From Curtobacterium sp. MCBA15_001 (lineage in GTDB: Bacteria > Actinomycetota > Actinomycetes > Actinomycetales > Microbacteriaceae): a stretch of DNA of 64,000 bases. The DNA lies in NCBI RefSeq assembly GCF_001864835.1, contig NZ_MJGI01000023.1, forward strand, positions 11,673-75,672, read 5' to 3'. Positions 33,788 to 42,594 of this stretch are shown here, piece by piece. Each line of letters opens with the position of its first letter. Position 1 is the first letter of the stretch. The notes beneath the pieces are model-generated. The model was not told where the DNA came from. It searched no databases and saw nothing but the letters and a program-made list of their open reading frames with translations. The translations under genes were made by a program, and so were the position numbers.

Positions 33788-33793
33788 GGTATA
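33788..33793 (-). promoter_or_regulatory. Possible -10 box of the gltB operon
   Basis: On the minus strand TATACC lies about 130 bases before the chosen gltB start. No convincing -35 accompanies it, so support is modest. If real, the transcript has a leader of about 125 bases. Confidence 0.35.
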
Positions 33794-33815
33794 CCGCCGC
33801 CGCAACACAGTGACG

Positions 33816-33850
33816 CCGGTCCACCTCGCGGAGTTCGCGAGGCGGACCGG
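33816..33850 (-). terminator. 15-bp stem-loop after the small acidic gene
   Basis: CCGGTCCACCTCGCG (33816-33830) pairs with CGCGAGGCGGACCGG (33836-33850) with one wobble across a GAGTT loop. It lies 17 bases past the stop of the gene at 33868 and upstream of gltB, separating the two units. Confidence 0.65.
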
Positions 33851-33867
33851 CGCCGGTCGGACAGGGG

Positions 33868-34023
33868 CTACTCGGAGCCCTCGTCCTCCTCCTGGTTGAA
33901 GTGCGAGTCGTCGTCGGAGAACCCGGCCGCGACGCCCTCGGGGTGGTCCGGGATCGTGCTGTCCTTCCCCAGGCCGCCGGGCTTCTCGGTGCCGTCCGGG
34001 TCGGGTGTGCTCGTGTCGGTCAT
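33868..34023 (-). CDS. Small acidic hypothetical protein
   Basis: A 51-residue hydrophilic protein, MTDTSTPDPDGTEKPGG... ending HFNQEEDEGSE, rich in Asp, Glu, Pro and Gly. GAAGGAG stands five bases before the ATG, the best ribosome site in the neighbourhood, and a strong hairpin follows, so I consider it a real gene despite its size. No domain is recognised; it is probably cytoplasmic and intrinsically disordered. Confidence 0.65.
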   Translation of the reverse strand: MTDTSTPDPDGTEKPGGLGKDSTIPDHPEGVAAGFSDDDSHFNQEEDEGSE

Positions 34024-34120
34024 GTGCGGCTCCTTCGCTGCGAGGGGTGGAGCCGCCACGGTACTCAGCCGTGCTGCCGGGGTGCTGCGCGGTGCCTGTT
34101 CCGCTGCGTGGGTGGCCGGA

Positions 34121-34303
34121 CCTCGCACGGTGCGAGATCGGGCGGGATCGCACGGGGTCGCACCGTGCGCGGTTGCCCTCTGGTGCGCGCTGAGCGGCTC
34201 GGTGCGAGGTCGTTCCCGTGCACGGGGCCGCCAACCGCGCACCGATGGAGAACCCCGCACCGTGCGCGCTCCGCACGGGGGCGCCGACCTCGCACGGTGC
34301 GCG
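34121..34303. repeat. Nested palindromic array of TCGCACGGTGCGA-type repeats (copy 1)
   Basis: Variants of GCACGGTGCGAG recur at least five times. CCTCGCACGGTGCGAG is at 34121-34136, and the exact inverted arms GTGCGCGGTTG (34165-34175) and CAACCGCGCAC (34232-34242) enclose further copies. It occupies the gap between the gene ending at 34308 and the one starting at 34023. Similar arrays lie at 44501-44600 and 57213-57343. Confidence 0.75.
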
Positions 34304-34307
34304 GTCC

Positions 34308-35582
34308 TCAGGCGCGCGGGGCCGGACGGGAGGCCGTGGCCGGGTCCGCCACGACGGTCACCGGGGCCGCGGCTGCCGTCCCGGGCGTCACGAGCTCCGG
34401 CCGCCGCCGCGTCCGGAAGACCCAGGCCTTGAACAGCACGAACCGGACCAGCGTGGCGAGCAGGTTCGCTGCCGTCAGCACGGCGATCTCCGCACCGTGC
34501 GAGGCTCCCGGCGCCGTGGCGTGCAACACGACCAACGACCCCGCCGTGATGGCCCACGCGATCCCGAAGACGACGAGCCCCTGCACCTGGTGCCGTCCGG
34601 CGCCAGCTCGGCCGCGCATCCCGAAGGTGAACCGGCGGTTGAGCGCGGTGTTCCCCACGGCGGTGACCAGCAGCGCCACGAAGTCCGCCGTCTGCGCGCC
34701 GATCGCCGGGCGGAACAGCGCGTAGAGCAGCGCGAACGCGATCGTCGAGACGACCCCGATCGCGCCGAAGCGCAGCACCTGCTCGAGGATCCCGACGTGC
34801 GGCGTGGAGAACGGCTGCCGCCCGATCGCCCGGTACACCGGTGCGATGGGGATGCGCCCGGTCGCCAGTCCCCGGGACACCCGCCACATGCCGCGCAGGT
34901 CCTCGGTCGCGGTCGAGGTGATGTCGACCGAGGAGTCCACGTCGTCCACCCAGTCCACCGGCACCTCGTGCACGCGCAGTCCGGCGTGTTCGGCGAGCAC
35001 GAGCAACTCGGTGTCGAAGAACCACGCGTCGTCCTCGCACAGCGGCAGGAGGTGCTCGGCGGCTTCGCGCGTGATCGCCTTGAAGCCGCACTGCGCGTCG
35101 GAGAACGAGACGCCCATCGTGCTCCGCAGCAACAGGTTGTACGAGCGCGAGATGAACTCCCGCTTCCCACCGCGGACGACCCGCGACGACCCGGCCAGCC
35201 GCGTGCCGATCGCCAGGTCCGAGTGACCGGACAGCAGCGGGGCCACCAGGGGCTCGAGCGCGGCCAGGTCCGTCGACAGGTCCTCGTCGAGGTACACGAG
35301 CACCCGCGCCGGGGACGCTCCCCACACGGCCTTGAGCGCGCGACCGCGGCCCTTGAGCGGCAGGTGGACGGCGTGGACGCCGTCGAGCATCGCCGCCAGG
35401 TCGTCCGCGATGCGGGGCGTGTCGTCCGTCGAGGCGTTGTCGGCGATCGTGATCCGCCACGATCCGGGCAACGAGCTCCGGCAGAACGCGTGGAGCCGGC
35501 GGACGTGCGCCGCCAGGGTGTCCTGTTCGTCGTGGCAGGGGACGACGATGTCGATGTCGAGGGTCTGGTCCGTCTCCGTCAT
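34308..35582 (-). CDS. Family 2 glycosyltransferase fused to a GtrA-like membrane domain
   Basis: A 424-residue protein. Residues 1-250 are a GT-A fold of the dolichol-phosphate mannose synthase type (VVPCHDEQDTL, metal-site YLDEDLSTD, and DAQCGFKAITREA). Residues about 270-400 hold four hydrophobic segments of the GtrA family with FGAIGVVSTIAF and NRRFTFG. Such proteins transfer a sugar from a nucleotide donor to polyprenyl phosphate and help move it across the membrane for wall or lipoglycan decoration. Its 3' end contains one arm of the local terminator repeat (GGACGGGAGGCC, 34324-34335). It is monocistronic. Confidence 0.86.
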   Translation of the reverse strand: MTETDQTLDIDIVVPCHDEQDTLAAHVRRLHAFCRSSLPGSWRITIADNASTDDTPRIADDLAAMLDGVHAVHLPLKGRGRALKAVWGASPARVLVYLDEDLSTDLAALEPLVAPLLSGHSDLAIGTRLAGSSRVVRGGKREFISRSYNLLLRSTMGVSFSDAQCGFKAITREAAEHLLPLCEDDAWFFDTELLVLAEHAGLRVHEVPVDWVDDVDSSVDITSTATEDLRGMWRVSRGLATGRIPIAPVYRAIGRQPFSTPHVGILEQVLRFGAIGVVSTIAFALLYALFRPAIGAQTADFVALLVTAVGNTALNRRFTFGMRGRAGAGRHQVQGLVVFGIAWAITAGSLVVLHATAPGASHGAEIAVLTAANLLATLVRFVLFKAWVFRTRRRPELVTPGTAAAAPVTVVADPATASRPAPRA

Positions 35583-35761
35583 GTCCCGATGCTCGGCAGC
35601 GGGGCAGTGGGGACCGGAGCACCCGGCTGTGGTGGCGGTAAGAACGCCGAGCGACCGTTCCGCCGGTGTTCACCTGCCGCGCGGACAGGGGGTGGACCGA
35701 TCGGTACGCTCCGACATGCGACACCTGTCGATCAGCGGGCAGGTGCTGACGGAGGGGCACC

Positions 35762-36505
35762 GTGGCCGCACCAGACGACGACCGCCGGACACCGGCGCTG
35801 CTGCCGGGGGAACGCCTGGGCCTCGGGCTCGACGACCGGTGCGACGAGTTCGCGCGCCTGCTGCTCGAACCGCCCCTCGACGGCATCGACCCGGACGGCC
35901 GAGCCTGGCTCCACGAGCGGTACGCCGAGATCGTCCCGGTGGTCCTGCCGGCGGCGCTGCACGCGGTGGAGCATGGCACGCCGGTGGCGCCGGAGGCCGT
36001 CCTGGCGCTCCGAGCACTCGCGGCCGACCGGGCATCGGACCCCCGGGCGGCCGCCCCCGTCGCGCTCCGTGGTGCACTGCCCGCCCTGCGCGTCTTCACC
36101 CTGGTGATGCGCTCGGCCGGACACGAGCACGTCGGCCGCTCGATGCTGGCGATGGGCCGTGCCTCCCTGGTCGCGCACGAGCTCGGGACCTGCTGGTTCG
36201 AGGCGTGGATTCACGAGCGCCGGCGGGCACCGGTCGCGGACGCGGCGGAGACCACGGTCGACCTGGTCGCGCGGGTGCCCGGGCTCGACGCCACCGAGGA
36301 GCAGATGCTGGCGCTCGCCGCCGAGGGGATGTCGAACGATGCCATCGCGCAGGAGACCGCGTACAGCCGGCAGGCGGTCGCGTGGCACCTCGGACGCCTG
36401 ATGCGTGCCTGCGGGGCTCCGAACCGCACCGCCCTGGTCTCGGTGGCGTTCTGTCGGGGCTGGCTCCGGGCCCGGCGACGCCCCGGACGCACGGACACCC
36501 CGTGA
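35762..36505 (+). CDS. LuxR-type helix-turn-helix regulator
   Basis: A 247-residue protein whose last 75 residues form a GerE/LuxR helix-turn-helix (LDATEEQMLALAAEGMSN, then DAIAQETAYSRQAVAWHLGR and a short tail). The N-terminal 170 residues are helical and unrecognised; no receiver aspartate is seen, so it is not a typical response regulator. GGAGGGG precedes the GTG. No target is evident; the divergent glycosyltransferase 180 bases upstream is a possible one. Confidence 0.72.
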   Translation: MAAPDDDRRTPALLPGERLGLGLDDRCDEFARLLLEPPLDGIDPDGRAWLHERYAEIVPVVLPAALHAVEHGTPVAPEAVLALRALAADRASDPRAAAPVALRGALPALRVFTLVMRSAGHEHVGRSMLAMGRASLVAHELGTCWFEAWIHERRRAPVADAAETTVDLVARVPGLDATEEQMLALAAEGMSNDAIAQETAYSRQAVAWHLGRLMRACGAPNRTALVSVAFCRGWLRARRRPGRTDTP

Positions 36506-36527
36506 GACCCGGCGCTCCGGACGCACG

Positions 36528-36563
36528 GACACCCCCTGGGACCGCGAGGCCCCAGGGGGTGTC
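36528..36563. terminator. 13-bp stem-loop between convergent genes
   Basis: GACACCCCCTGGG (36528-36540) and CCCAGGGGGTGTC (36551-36563) are exact inverted copies around a 10-base loop. A 19-base direct repeat, CCGGACGCACGGACACCCC, occurs at the end of the upstream gene and again into the first arm. Confidence 0.75.
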
Positions 36564-36578
36564 GGCGTGGTGCGCGGG

Positions 36579-37073
36579 TCAGCCGCCGTTGACGCTGATG
36601 ACGTTGTCGGTGCGCGAGATGTTCCCGAAGACGCCCCAGTTGAGGTAGCCGCCGTCGCCGTTGTTCGTGACCTTGCCGGGGCCCTTGAACCAGTAGATGA
36701 CGTAGTTGCCGCCCTTGATGTCGATCGACTGCGCGTCGGCGACGTCGCCCTCGACGGTGATCGGCTGGTCCTTGTTCACGACCGCGACCGTCAGGCGGTC
36801 GGGGTTGCCGGCGTTCCAGTAGCCGACGTCGAGCGCCGCCTGGACGGCCCCGCTGCGGTCGCTCTGGTCGTTCACCGCGTCCTTGATGGCGTTGACGATC
36901 GCCACCGGGTCGAGGTTGACGTTGACGCTCCCGCCGACGCTGCTCGAGGGGGAGGACGTGGGTGCGGGCTCTGCCGCGTGGGCCGGTGCGGCGACGAACG
37001 CGCCAGCGACCAGTGCGCCGCCGAGGGCGGTGCCGGCGAGGGTCTTCATTGTCTTCGACTGGAAGGAGTTCAT
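36579..37073 (-). CDS. Exported hypothetical protein
   Basis: A 164-residue protein with a clear Sec signal peptide: MNSFQSKTMKTLAG, a hydrophobic core and the cleavage site AHA-AE near residue 33. The mature part of about 130 residues begins with a Ser/Pro stretch, then NLDPVAIVNAIKDAVNDQ and a Gly/Asn-rich beta-like C-terminus ending ISVNGG. I do not recognise the family; relatives seem to be secreted actinobacterial proteins of unknown role. A start further upstream would bury the signal peptide. Confidence 0.7.
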   Translation of the reverse strand: MNSFQSKTMKTLAGTALGGALVAGAFVAAPAHAAEPAPTSSPSSSVGGSVNVNLDPVAIVNAIKDAVNDQSDRSGAVQAALDVGYWNAGNPDRLTVAVVNKDQPITVEGDVADAQSIDIKGGNYVIYWFKGPGKVTNNGDGGYLNWGVFGNISRTDNVISVNGG

Positions 37074-37220
37074 GATCTGGTTCCCATCTCTGCAGGTGTG
37101 GCCGGTGTGGCCGTCGTGCTCGGACATGACCCATCCTGCGAGCCGCCCGGCGCCGGTGCACGTGATCGGCCCGGACGTTGGACGATCGTCTGACACCGGG
37201 GCGACGGCGCCCGCGGCGTG

Positions 37221-38771
37221 CTACTGCGCGGGCAACGCCACCGTGAACGCGGTCCGCCCGGGCTCGGAGGACACCCGCACCGTGCCGCCGTGCGCCTCGA
37301 CGACCGCGCGGACGATCGCCAGGCCCAGGCCGCTCGTGCCGACCTCCCGTGAGCGCGAGGCAGCGCCCCGGGTGAACCGGTCGAACAGCGTCGGCAGGGC
37401 GTCGGCGGAGATCGTCGGCCCGTCGTTCGTCACGACGAACCGGACCGTCGCCGTGCCGTCCGGTTCGTGGGACCGTCGCAGCGACACCACGACGGCCGTG
37501 TCCGGCGGAGTGTGCGTCCGGGCGTTGGCGAGCAGGTTCGTGACGACCCGGTGCAGCTCGCCGGCGTCGCCCGGCACGACGAGCGGCTCGTCGTCGACCT
37601 GCAGCGTCCACCGGTGCGTGGGCGCGGTCGCGCGGGCGTCCATGGTCGCCTCCACCACGATCGAGGTCAGGTCGACCGGTCCGGCGCGGTCCGGACGGGA
37701 GGCCGTGCTCGGCCCCGCCGCGAGCGCTGCGGCATCGAGACGCGCGAGCAGCAGCAGCTCCTCGACCAGGTCGCCCATCCGCACGGCTGCCCGCTCGATC
37801 CCCGCGACGTTGCGGTGGATCGCGTCGACGTCCGACGAGGTGGCGGACAGCTCGGCGTACGCACGCACGGTGGCGATGGGCGTCCGGAGCTCGTGGGAGG
37901 CGTCGGCGACGAAGGTCCGCATCCCGGCCTCGGCGTCGCTGCGCACCCGGAGCGCCCGCCCGACGTGCCCGAGCAGCCGGTTCAGGGCGGTGCCGACGGC
38001 GCCCACCTCGCGGTTGCGCACGAGGTCGGAGTCCGCCACCCGGGCGGCGATGTCGGTGTCCCCGCGCTCGAGGTCGAGCGCGGTGACGCTCGACGCGACG
38101 GCAGCGACGTGCTCCAGCGGCCGGAGCGAGCGTCGGACGAGCATCGCGCCCGCCCAGACGGCGACGAGCAGTCCGACGAGGGTCACGCTGCCGACCACCA
38201 CCACGAGCTGCACGACCGAGGCCCGCAGGTCCCCGAGCGGCAGCGCCGTCACGAAGACGTCCCCGTCCGAGCCGACGGCCTCGGCGCGGTAGGACCCCAG
38301 CGACCCGAGCGACACCGTGACCGGCTCGCCGTCGGTGGCGACCGCCGCCAGGGTCCGTTCCTGCGCGGTGGTGAGGCTGTGCTGCTGCCCGTGCGCGTCG
38401 GTGTACCCGGCGAGCACGGTGCGCGCTCCGCGGAAGATCGCGATGACGGTGTCGGCGGACTGACCGGGCGCCCCGATGACGTCGTTCCCCGGGTCCGGCC
38501 GGTCGGACGACGCGGAACCGGACGACGACGACCCGGACGACGACGACCCGCTCTCCGGCGGCGGCTGCCCGTTCCCGGGGCCCAGGGTCCGACCGGCCGC
38601 CGTCGCGAGCTCGGCGTCGAGCCGTCCCACCAGGTACCCCCGGTAGGCGACGACGGTGACGACCCCCACGACGACGTTCGTCAGCACGAGCAGCAGCGCC
38701 ACCGCCCCGACGATCCGCCACCGCAGCGACGGCACCCGCCGGGTTCCGGCGGAGGCCCCGACACGCGTCAC
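37221..38771 (-). CDS. Membrane sensor histidine kinase
   Basis: A 516-residue HisKA kinase. A membrane helix near residues 15-38 and another near 190-215 bracket an extracytoplasmic sensor with a Ser/Asp-rich stretch; a HAMP domain follows, then the H-box FVADASHELRTPIATV with His293, an N-box (VVTNLLANARTHT) and G-boxes (DRFTRG, GLGLAIVRAVVEAHGG). The GTG start overlaps the stop of the response regulator (GTGA). It senses an unknown cue at the cell surface. Confidence 0.9.
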   Translation of the reverse strand: MTRVGASAGTRRVPSLRWRIVGAVALLLVLTNVVVGVVTVVAYRGYLVGRLDAELATAAGRTLGPGNGQPPPESGSSSSGSSSSGSASSDRPDPGNDVIGAPGQSADTVIAIFRGARTVLAGYTDAHGQQHSLTTAQERTLAAVATDGEPVTVSLGSLGSYRAEAVGSDGDVFVTALPLGDLRASVVQLVVVVGSVTLVGLLVAVWAGAMLVRRSLRPLEHVAAVASSVTALDLERGDTDIAARVADSDLVRNREVGAVGTALNRLLGHVGRALRVRSDAEAGMRTFVADASHELRTPIATVRAYAELSATSSDVDAIHRNVAGIERAAVRMGDLVEELLLLARLDAAALAAGPSTASRPDRAGPVDLTSIVVEATMDARATAPTHRWTLQVDDEPLVVPGDAGELHRVVTNLLANARTHTPPDTAVVVSLRRSHEPDGTATVRFVVTNDGPTISADALPTLFDRFTRGAASRSREVGTSGLGLAIVRAVVEAHGGTVRVSSEPGRTAFTVALPAQ

Positions 38772-39484
38772 GGCGCCGGCCGCAGCACGTACCCGGCCCC
38801 GCGCACGGTCTGCACGAGTGGCGTCCGCCCGGCGTCGAGCTTCTTCCGGAGGTACGACACGTACATGTCCACGAGGTTGGACGATGACCCGAAGTCCATG
38901 CCCCACACGTTCGTCAGGATGTTCTCGCGCGACAGCACCCGGTTCGCGTTCCTGGCGAGGTAGCGCAGCAACGCGAACTCCGTCGGGGTCAGGTCGACGG
39001 GGGAACCCGCACGCGTCACGGTCCGGCTGTCCTCGTCGAGCACCATGTCGCCGACCTGGATCCCACTGGCAGCAGCCGCGACCCGGGCCGAGGTCCGCGC
39101 CAGGATCCGCGCCCGCACCAGCAGCTCCGCGACGCCGAATGGCTTCGTCAGGTAGTCGTCGCCACCACGGGTGAGTCCGGCGAGACGGTCCTCGGACGCG
39201 TCCCGCGCGGTGAGGAACAGCACCCGGACGTCGTCGCGCCCCGCACGCAACCGGTCGAGCACCTGGAACCCGTCGAGGTCCGGCAGCATCACGTCGAGCA
39301 CGATGACGTCCGGCTGGAACTCCCGCGCGGCGAACAGGACGTCCCGCCCACGGTGCACCGCGCGCACGGACCAGCCGTCCGCCTCGAACGCGAGGCGGAC
39401 GGCTTCGGCGAGCGCGTGCTCGTCGTCCACGACGAGGGCACGGACGGGGGATCCGTCGGTGCGCTGCAGGGGTCGGTCGGCCAT
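38768..39484 (-). CDS. OmpR/PhoB-family response regulator
   Basis: A 238-residue regulator. The receiver has the acidic pair in VVDDEH, phospho-acceptor Asp64 (IVLDVMLPD) and Lys114 (YLTKPFG); the C-terminal winged helix has LTPTEFALLRYLARN and SYLRKKLD and ends TVRGAGYVLR. It begins 11 bases after the glycosyltransferase stop and is coupled to the kinase gene, so the three form an operon. It likely regulates envelope genes including its own operon, which is inference. Confidence 0.92.
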   Translation of the reverse strand: MADRPLQRTDGSPVRALVVDDEHALAEAVRLAFEADGWSVRAVHRGRDVLFAAREFQPDVIVLDVMLPDLDGFQVLDRLRAGRDDVRVLFLTARDASEDRLAGLTRGGDDYLTKPFGVAELLVRARILARTSARVAAAASGIQVGDMVLDEDSRTVTRAGSPVDLTPTEFALLRYLARNANRVLSRENILTNVWGMDFGSSSNLVDMYVSYLRKKLDAGRTPLVQTVRGAGYVLRPAP

Positions 39485-39495
39485 CGGCGCCGAGC

Positions 39496-41643
39496 CTACT
39501 TCCCGCTCGTCAGGTCGTAGACGGTCTGCCCGCCGACTGTGGATGACGCGTAGTTCGCCGCGACCCACTCCTGGATGGCGCTCGCCGTGGAGGACCCGCC
39601 GCCCATGCCGCCGCCGTTCCCGGAGGCGATGTAGTAGCTGATGTCGCCAGCAGCGACGTCCGCCTGGAACTCGGCCAGGGTCGGCGTCGGGTCGCTCGAC
39701 CAGCCGCCGATCGCCATCACCGCGGTGTCGGAGTCGAGTTCGAGCTGCGCCGCGGACTGCGATCCGTTGACCGCTGCCGCCCACTTCGTGGCCGTCGCGG
39801 CGAGCAGCTTCGTGAGGGCCGAGGACGTCGAGGCGCCCTCGCCGCCGCCGATCCCACCACCGGACGGGAGGCTCGTCCCCGACTCCGACCCGGACGTCCC
39901 GTCCTCGGTCGTCCCGTCCGGCGCTGTGCCGTCCGGCGCTGTGCCGGAGGTGCCGCCGGGAGGCGTCCCACCGGGACCCGCTTGCGAACCGGAGTCCGTG
40001 CTGTCGGAACGGTCGCTGTCGGAACCGGACGTGGTCCCGCCGGGTTCACCCGAGCCTCCCGGCATGCCGCCGCCCATCCCGCCACCGGACGAGCCCGACG
40101 GGCCGACACTCGGGATCGAGCCGGAGTGCGCGACGGTCGTGGTGGCCAGCGCGGAGGCGGTGGTGCCGGTGAGTCCGAAGAGGGTCCCCGCGAGGACGCC
40201 GACGGCGACGAGCTTGCGGAGCGACGGGACGCTGCCGACGACGACGGCGATGGCGGAGAGCAGGCCTCCTGCGAGCATCACCCACCGGAGCCACGGCAGC
40301 CAGGTCGGGTTCTCGTTGAGCAGGCACCAGCCCCAGAACGCCGTGCTGCCGATCATCGCGGCGAGGCCGAGCCGTCCGGTCATCCGGTTCCTGGCGTTCC
40401 AGAGGAGTGCGCCGCCGGTGCCGACGAGTCCGGCGATCGCGGGGACGAGGGCGACCGTGTAGTACGGGTGGATCGTGCCGGACATGTACGAGAACACGAG
40501 CCCGGTCACCAGGAGCCAGCCGCCCCAGAGGACGAGTCCGGCGCGGGCCGGATCGGCGAGGTGTCGACGGCCGATGACGACCAGGCCGAGGACGAGTGCG
40601 ACGAGGGCAGCGGGCAGCAGCCACGAGACCTCGAGGCCCATCTCGGACGAGAACAGCCGGTCCAGGCCGGTCGATCCGCCGAACGACGATCCAGCGGTGC
40701 CGCCGGTCGTGCCGCCGCCTCCTCCGCCGCCGTTGCCCGAGCCGCCGAAGATCCGGCCGAGACCGTTGTAGCCGAACACCAGGTCGAGCACGGTGTTGTT
40801 CGTCGACCCGCCGATGTACGGCCGGGCGGACGCCGGCCAGAGTGCGACGGCGAGCACCCACCACCCGGCGGCGACCACGAGCGAACCCGCTGCGATCAGC
40901 AGACCGACGATGCGTTTCGGCCACGTGGTGCGGGCAGCGACCAGGGAGACCAGGCCGAACGCCGGCAGCACGAGCAGTCCCTGCAGCATCTTCGTCAGGA
41001 ACGCGAACCCGAGGGCGACACCGGCGAGGGCGATCCACCGCCAGCTGCCGCGGGGGAGTGCCCGCACCGTGCAGTACGCGCCGGCGGTCATCAGCATCAC
41101 GAGGAGCGCGTCCGGGTTGTCGAACCGGAACATCAGCGCGGCGGCCGGGGTGGCCGCGACGACGAACCCGGCGAGGAGCGCACCGACGTTCGCAGTGGTG
41201 GAGCCGGTGCGTGCGAGGGTGCGGCGGACCGTGCCCCAGACCAGCGCCACCGACCCGACGGCCATCAGCGCCTGGGGGAGCAGCAGACTCGTGCTCGAGA
41301 AGCCGAACAGCCGGGCCGACAGCACCATCACCCACAGCGACGCCGGGGGCTTGTCGACGGTGATGAAGTTCGACGAGTCGAGCGAGCCGAAGAAGAACGC
41401 CTCCCACGACTTCGTGCCGGCCTGCACGGCGGCGGCGTAGAAGGAGTTCGCGTACCCGGACATGCCGATGTCCCAGCAGTACACGACGGCGGTCACGACG
41501 AGGAGCAGCCAGAACGCCGGACGGAGCCAGCGGGCGTCGGTGCGCTCGCCGAGGAAGAGCCGGGGGACGGCTCGGCGACGGGTCGGCTCCGACGGGTGCC
41601 GGCGGTCGCGACGGTCGGTCACGGGGATCGGGTACGTGGTCAT
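39496..41643 (-). CDS. Family 39 glycosyltransferase (ArnT/PMT-like) with low-complexity periplasmic loop
   Basis: A 715-residue membrane glycosyltransferase. The N-terminus has the GT39-like first loop YCWDIGMSGYANSFYAAAVQ with Asp and the DNPDALLVM and TVDKPPASLWV segments that bind polyprenyl-phosphate sugars, and about ten hydrophobic helices follow to residue 490. Two loops are Gly/Ser/Asp-rich (about 335-365 and 500-595), the second followed by a compact C-terminal domain of about 110 residues. It would transfer a sugar from a lipid carrier on the outer face of the membrane. An ATG 12 bases upstream is also possible. The two-component genes follow in the same operon. Confidence 0.86.
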   Translation of the reverse strand: MTTYPIPVTDRRDRRHPSEPTRRRAVPRLFLGERTDARWLRPAFWLLLVVTAVVYCWDIGMSGYANSFYAAAVQAGTKSWEAFFFGSLDSSNFITVDKPPASLWVMVLSARLFGFSSTSLLLPQALMAVGSVALVWGTVRRTLARTGSTTANVGALLAGFVVAATPAAALMFRFDNPDALLVMLMTAGAYCTVRALPRGSWRWIALAGVALGFAFLTKMLQGLLVLPAFGLVSLVAARTTWPKRIVGLLIAAGSLVVAAGWWVLAVALWPASARPYIGGSTNNTVLDLVFGYNGLGRIFGGSGNGGGGGGGTTGGTAGSSFGGSTGLDRLFSSEMGLEVSWLLPAALVALVLGLVVIGRRHLADPARAGLVLWGGWLLVTGLVFSYMSGTIHPYYTVALVPAIAGLVGTGGALLWNARNRMTGRLGLAAMIGSTAFWGWCLLNENPTWLPWLRWVMLAGGLLSAIAVVVGSVPSLRKLVAVGVLAGTLFGLTGTTASALATTTVAHSGSIPSVGPSGSSGGGMGGGMPGGSGEPGGTTSGSDSDRSDSTDSGSQAGPGGTPPGGTSGTAPDGTAPDGTTEDGTSGSESGTSLPSGGGIGGGEGASTSSALTKLLAATATKWAAAVNGSQSAAQLELDSDTAVMAIGGWSSDPTPTLAEFQADVAAGDISYYIASGNGGGMGGGSSTASAIQEWVAANYASSTVGGQTVYDLTSGK

Positions 41644-41747
41644 GGCAGTGAGCATCCGGGGCGTTCCCCGAACGCGGCCATGCGCCTGCTGTGGGCCGGG
41701 TAAGGAGTGTGGCGCAGAATGCTGCCCGCGCGCACACGGTGCGCGCG

Positions 41748-42560
41748 TCAGGCGTAGCGACGTGCTGCGCGCAGGGCAGCGTCGGTGTACGAGCCGCCGA
41801 ACAGCAGCACGTGCAGCAGCAGGGGTGCCAGCTGGTGCAGCTCGACGCGCTCCTGCCACCCCGGGGCCAACCGCGACTCGGCGTCGTACGCGGCGAGGAC
41901 GGTCTCCAGTCGGGGGAGCCCGAACAGCGCCAGCAGTGCCAGGTCCGTCTCGGCGTGCCCACCGTGCGGGGTCGCGTCGATGAGCACGGCTCCCGTCGGC
42001 TCGGTTTGGTCCCGCGGCCACAGGACGTTCCCCGCCCAGAGGTCGCCGTGCAGCCGCGCGGGGCCGTCGCCCACCAGCGCCGGCTGCGGGGAACCGAGCG
42101 TGCCGTCCTCGAGCCGGGCGCACACTCGTTCGAACACCGCGGCCTCGGCGCCGTCGTACCCGCCGGCGTCGACGATGCGCGCCACGAAGTCCCGGATCCG
42201 GTACTCGGCGAAGAACGCGCCCCAGGTGTCCGGGGCGTCGACCGCGGCGACGAACGGCGTCCGGGAGCGCCCGACCCGCAGCGCCCCGACCGCGGGGAAC
42301 CCCGGCGAGGGTGCGCCCCAGTGCGAGGCACCGGCTGCGTGGGTGTGCGCGAGCGACCGTCCGAAGCGCTCTGCCTGGGCAGCGGTGGGCGCGGTGTCGG
42401 AGACGAACTCCAGCTCGAGCACGGTCGGTCGCGGCCTGCCGAGCACCCGGGCGACACGGGTCCCGCCGGCGTCCGACGCCTCGGCGAGCCACTCGAGCCC
42501 AGCGGCCTCGGCAGCGGCTTCGTCCGGGTCGGTGAAGGTCTTGACGTAGGTCTCGGGCAT
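41748..42560 (-). CDS. Fructosamine/ketosamine-3-kinase-family protein
   Basis: A 270-residue aminoglycoside-phosphotransferase-fold kinase of the fructosamine-kinase group. It has the catalytic loop HGDLWAGNVLW and the metal-binding LIDATPHGGHAETDLALLALFG. The family phosphorylates ketosamines so that glycated proteins or amines are repaired. CAGGAT lies six bases before the ATG, the local leaderless pattern. An earlier start is open but would overlap that box. It is the only member of its transcription unit in view. Confidence 0.83.
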   Translation of the reverse strand: MPETYVKTFTDPDEAAAEAAGLEWLAEASDAGGTRVARVLGRPRPTVLELEFVSDTAPTAAQAERFGRSLAHTHAAGASHWGAPSPGFPAVGALRVGRSRTPFVAAVDAPDTWGAFFAEYRIRDFVARIVDAGGYDGAEAAVFERVCARLEDGTLGSPQPALVGDGPARLHGDLWAGNVLWPRDQTEPTGAVLIDATPHGGHAETDLALLALFGLPRLETVLAAYDAESRLAPGWQERVELHQLAPLLLHVLLFGGSYTDAALRAARRYA

Positions 42561-42594
42561 CACTCCATCCTGCCGACCCACCCTCCGCGGATCG

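Noticed and set aside
33657-33824. Extended N-terminus for GltB from a GTG at 33824
   Set aside because: About 55 added codons have low third-position GC and overlap a TATACC box; the conserved region begins just before Cys18 of the shorter form.
30996-33899. Long plus-strand open frame antisense to gltB
   Set aside because: It is the mirror of a strongly biased GC-rich gene; its translation is low-complexity Arg/Val/Gly with no domain, while the minus strand encodes full GltB domains.
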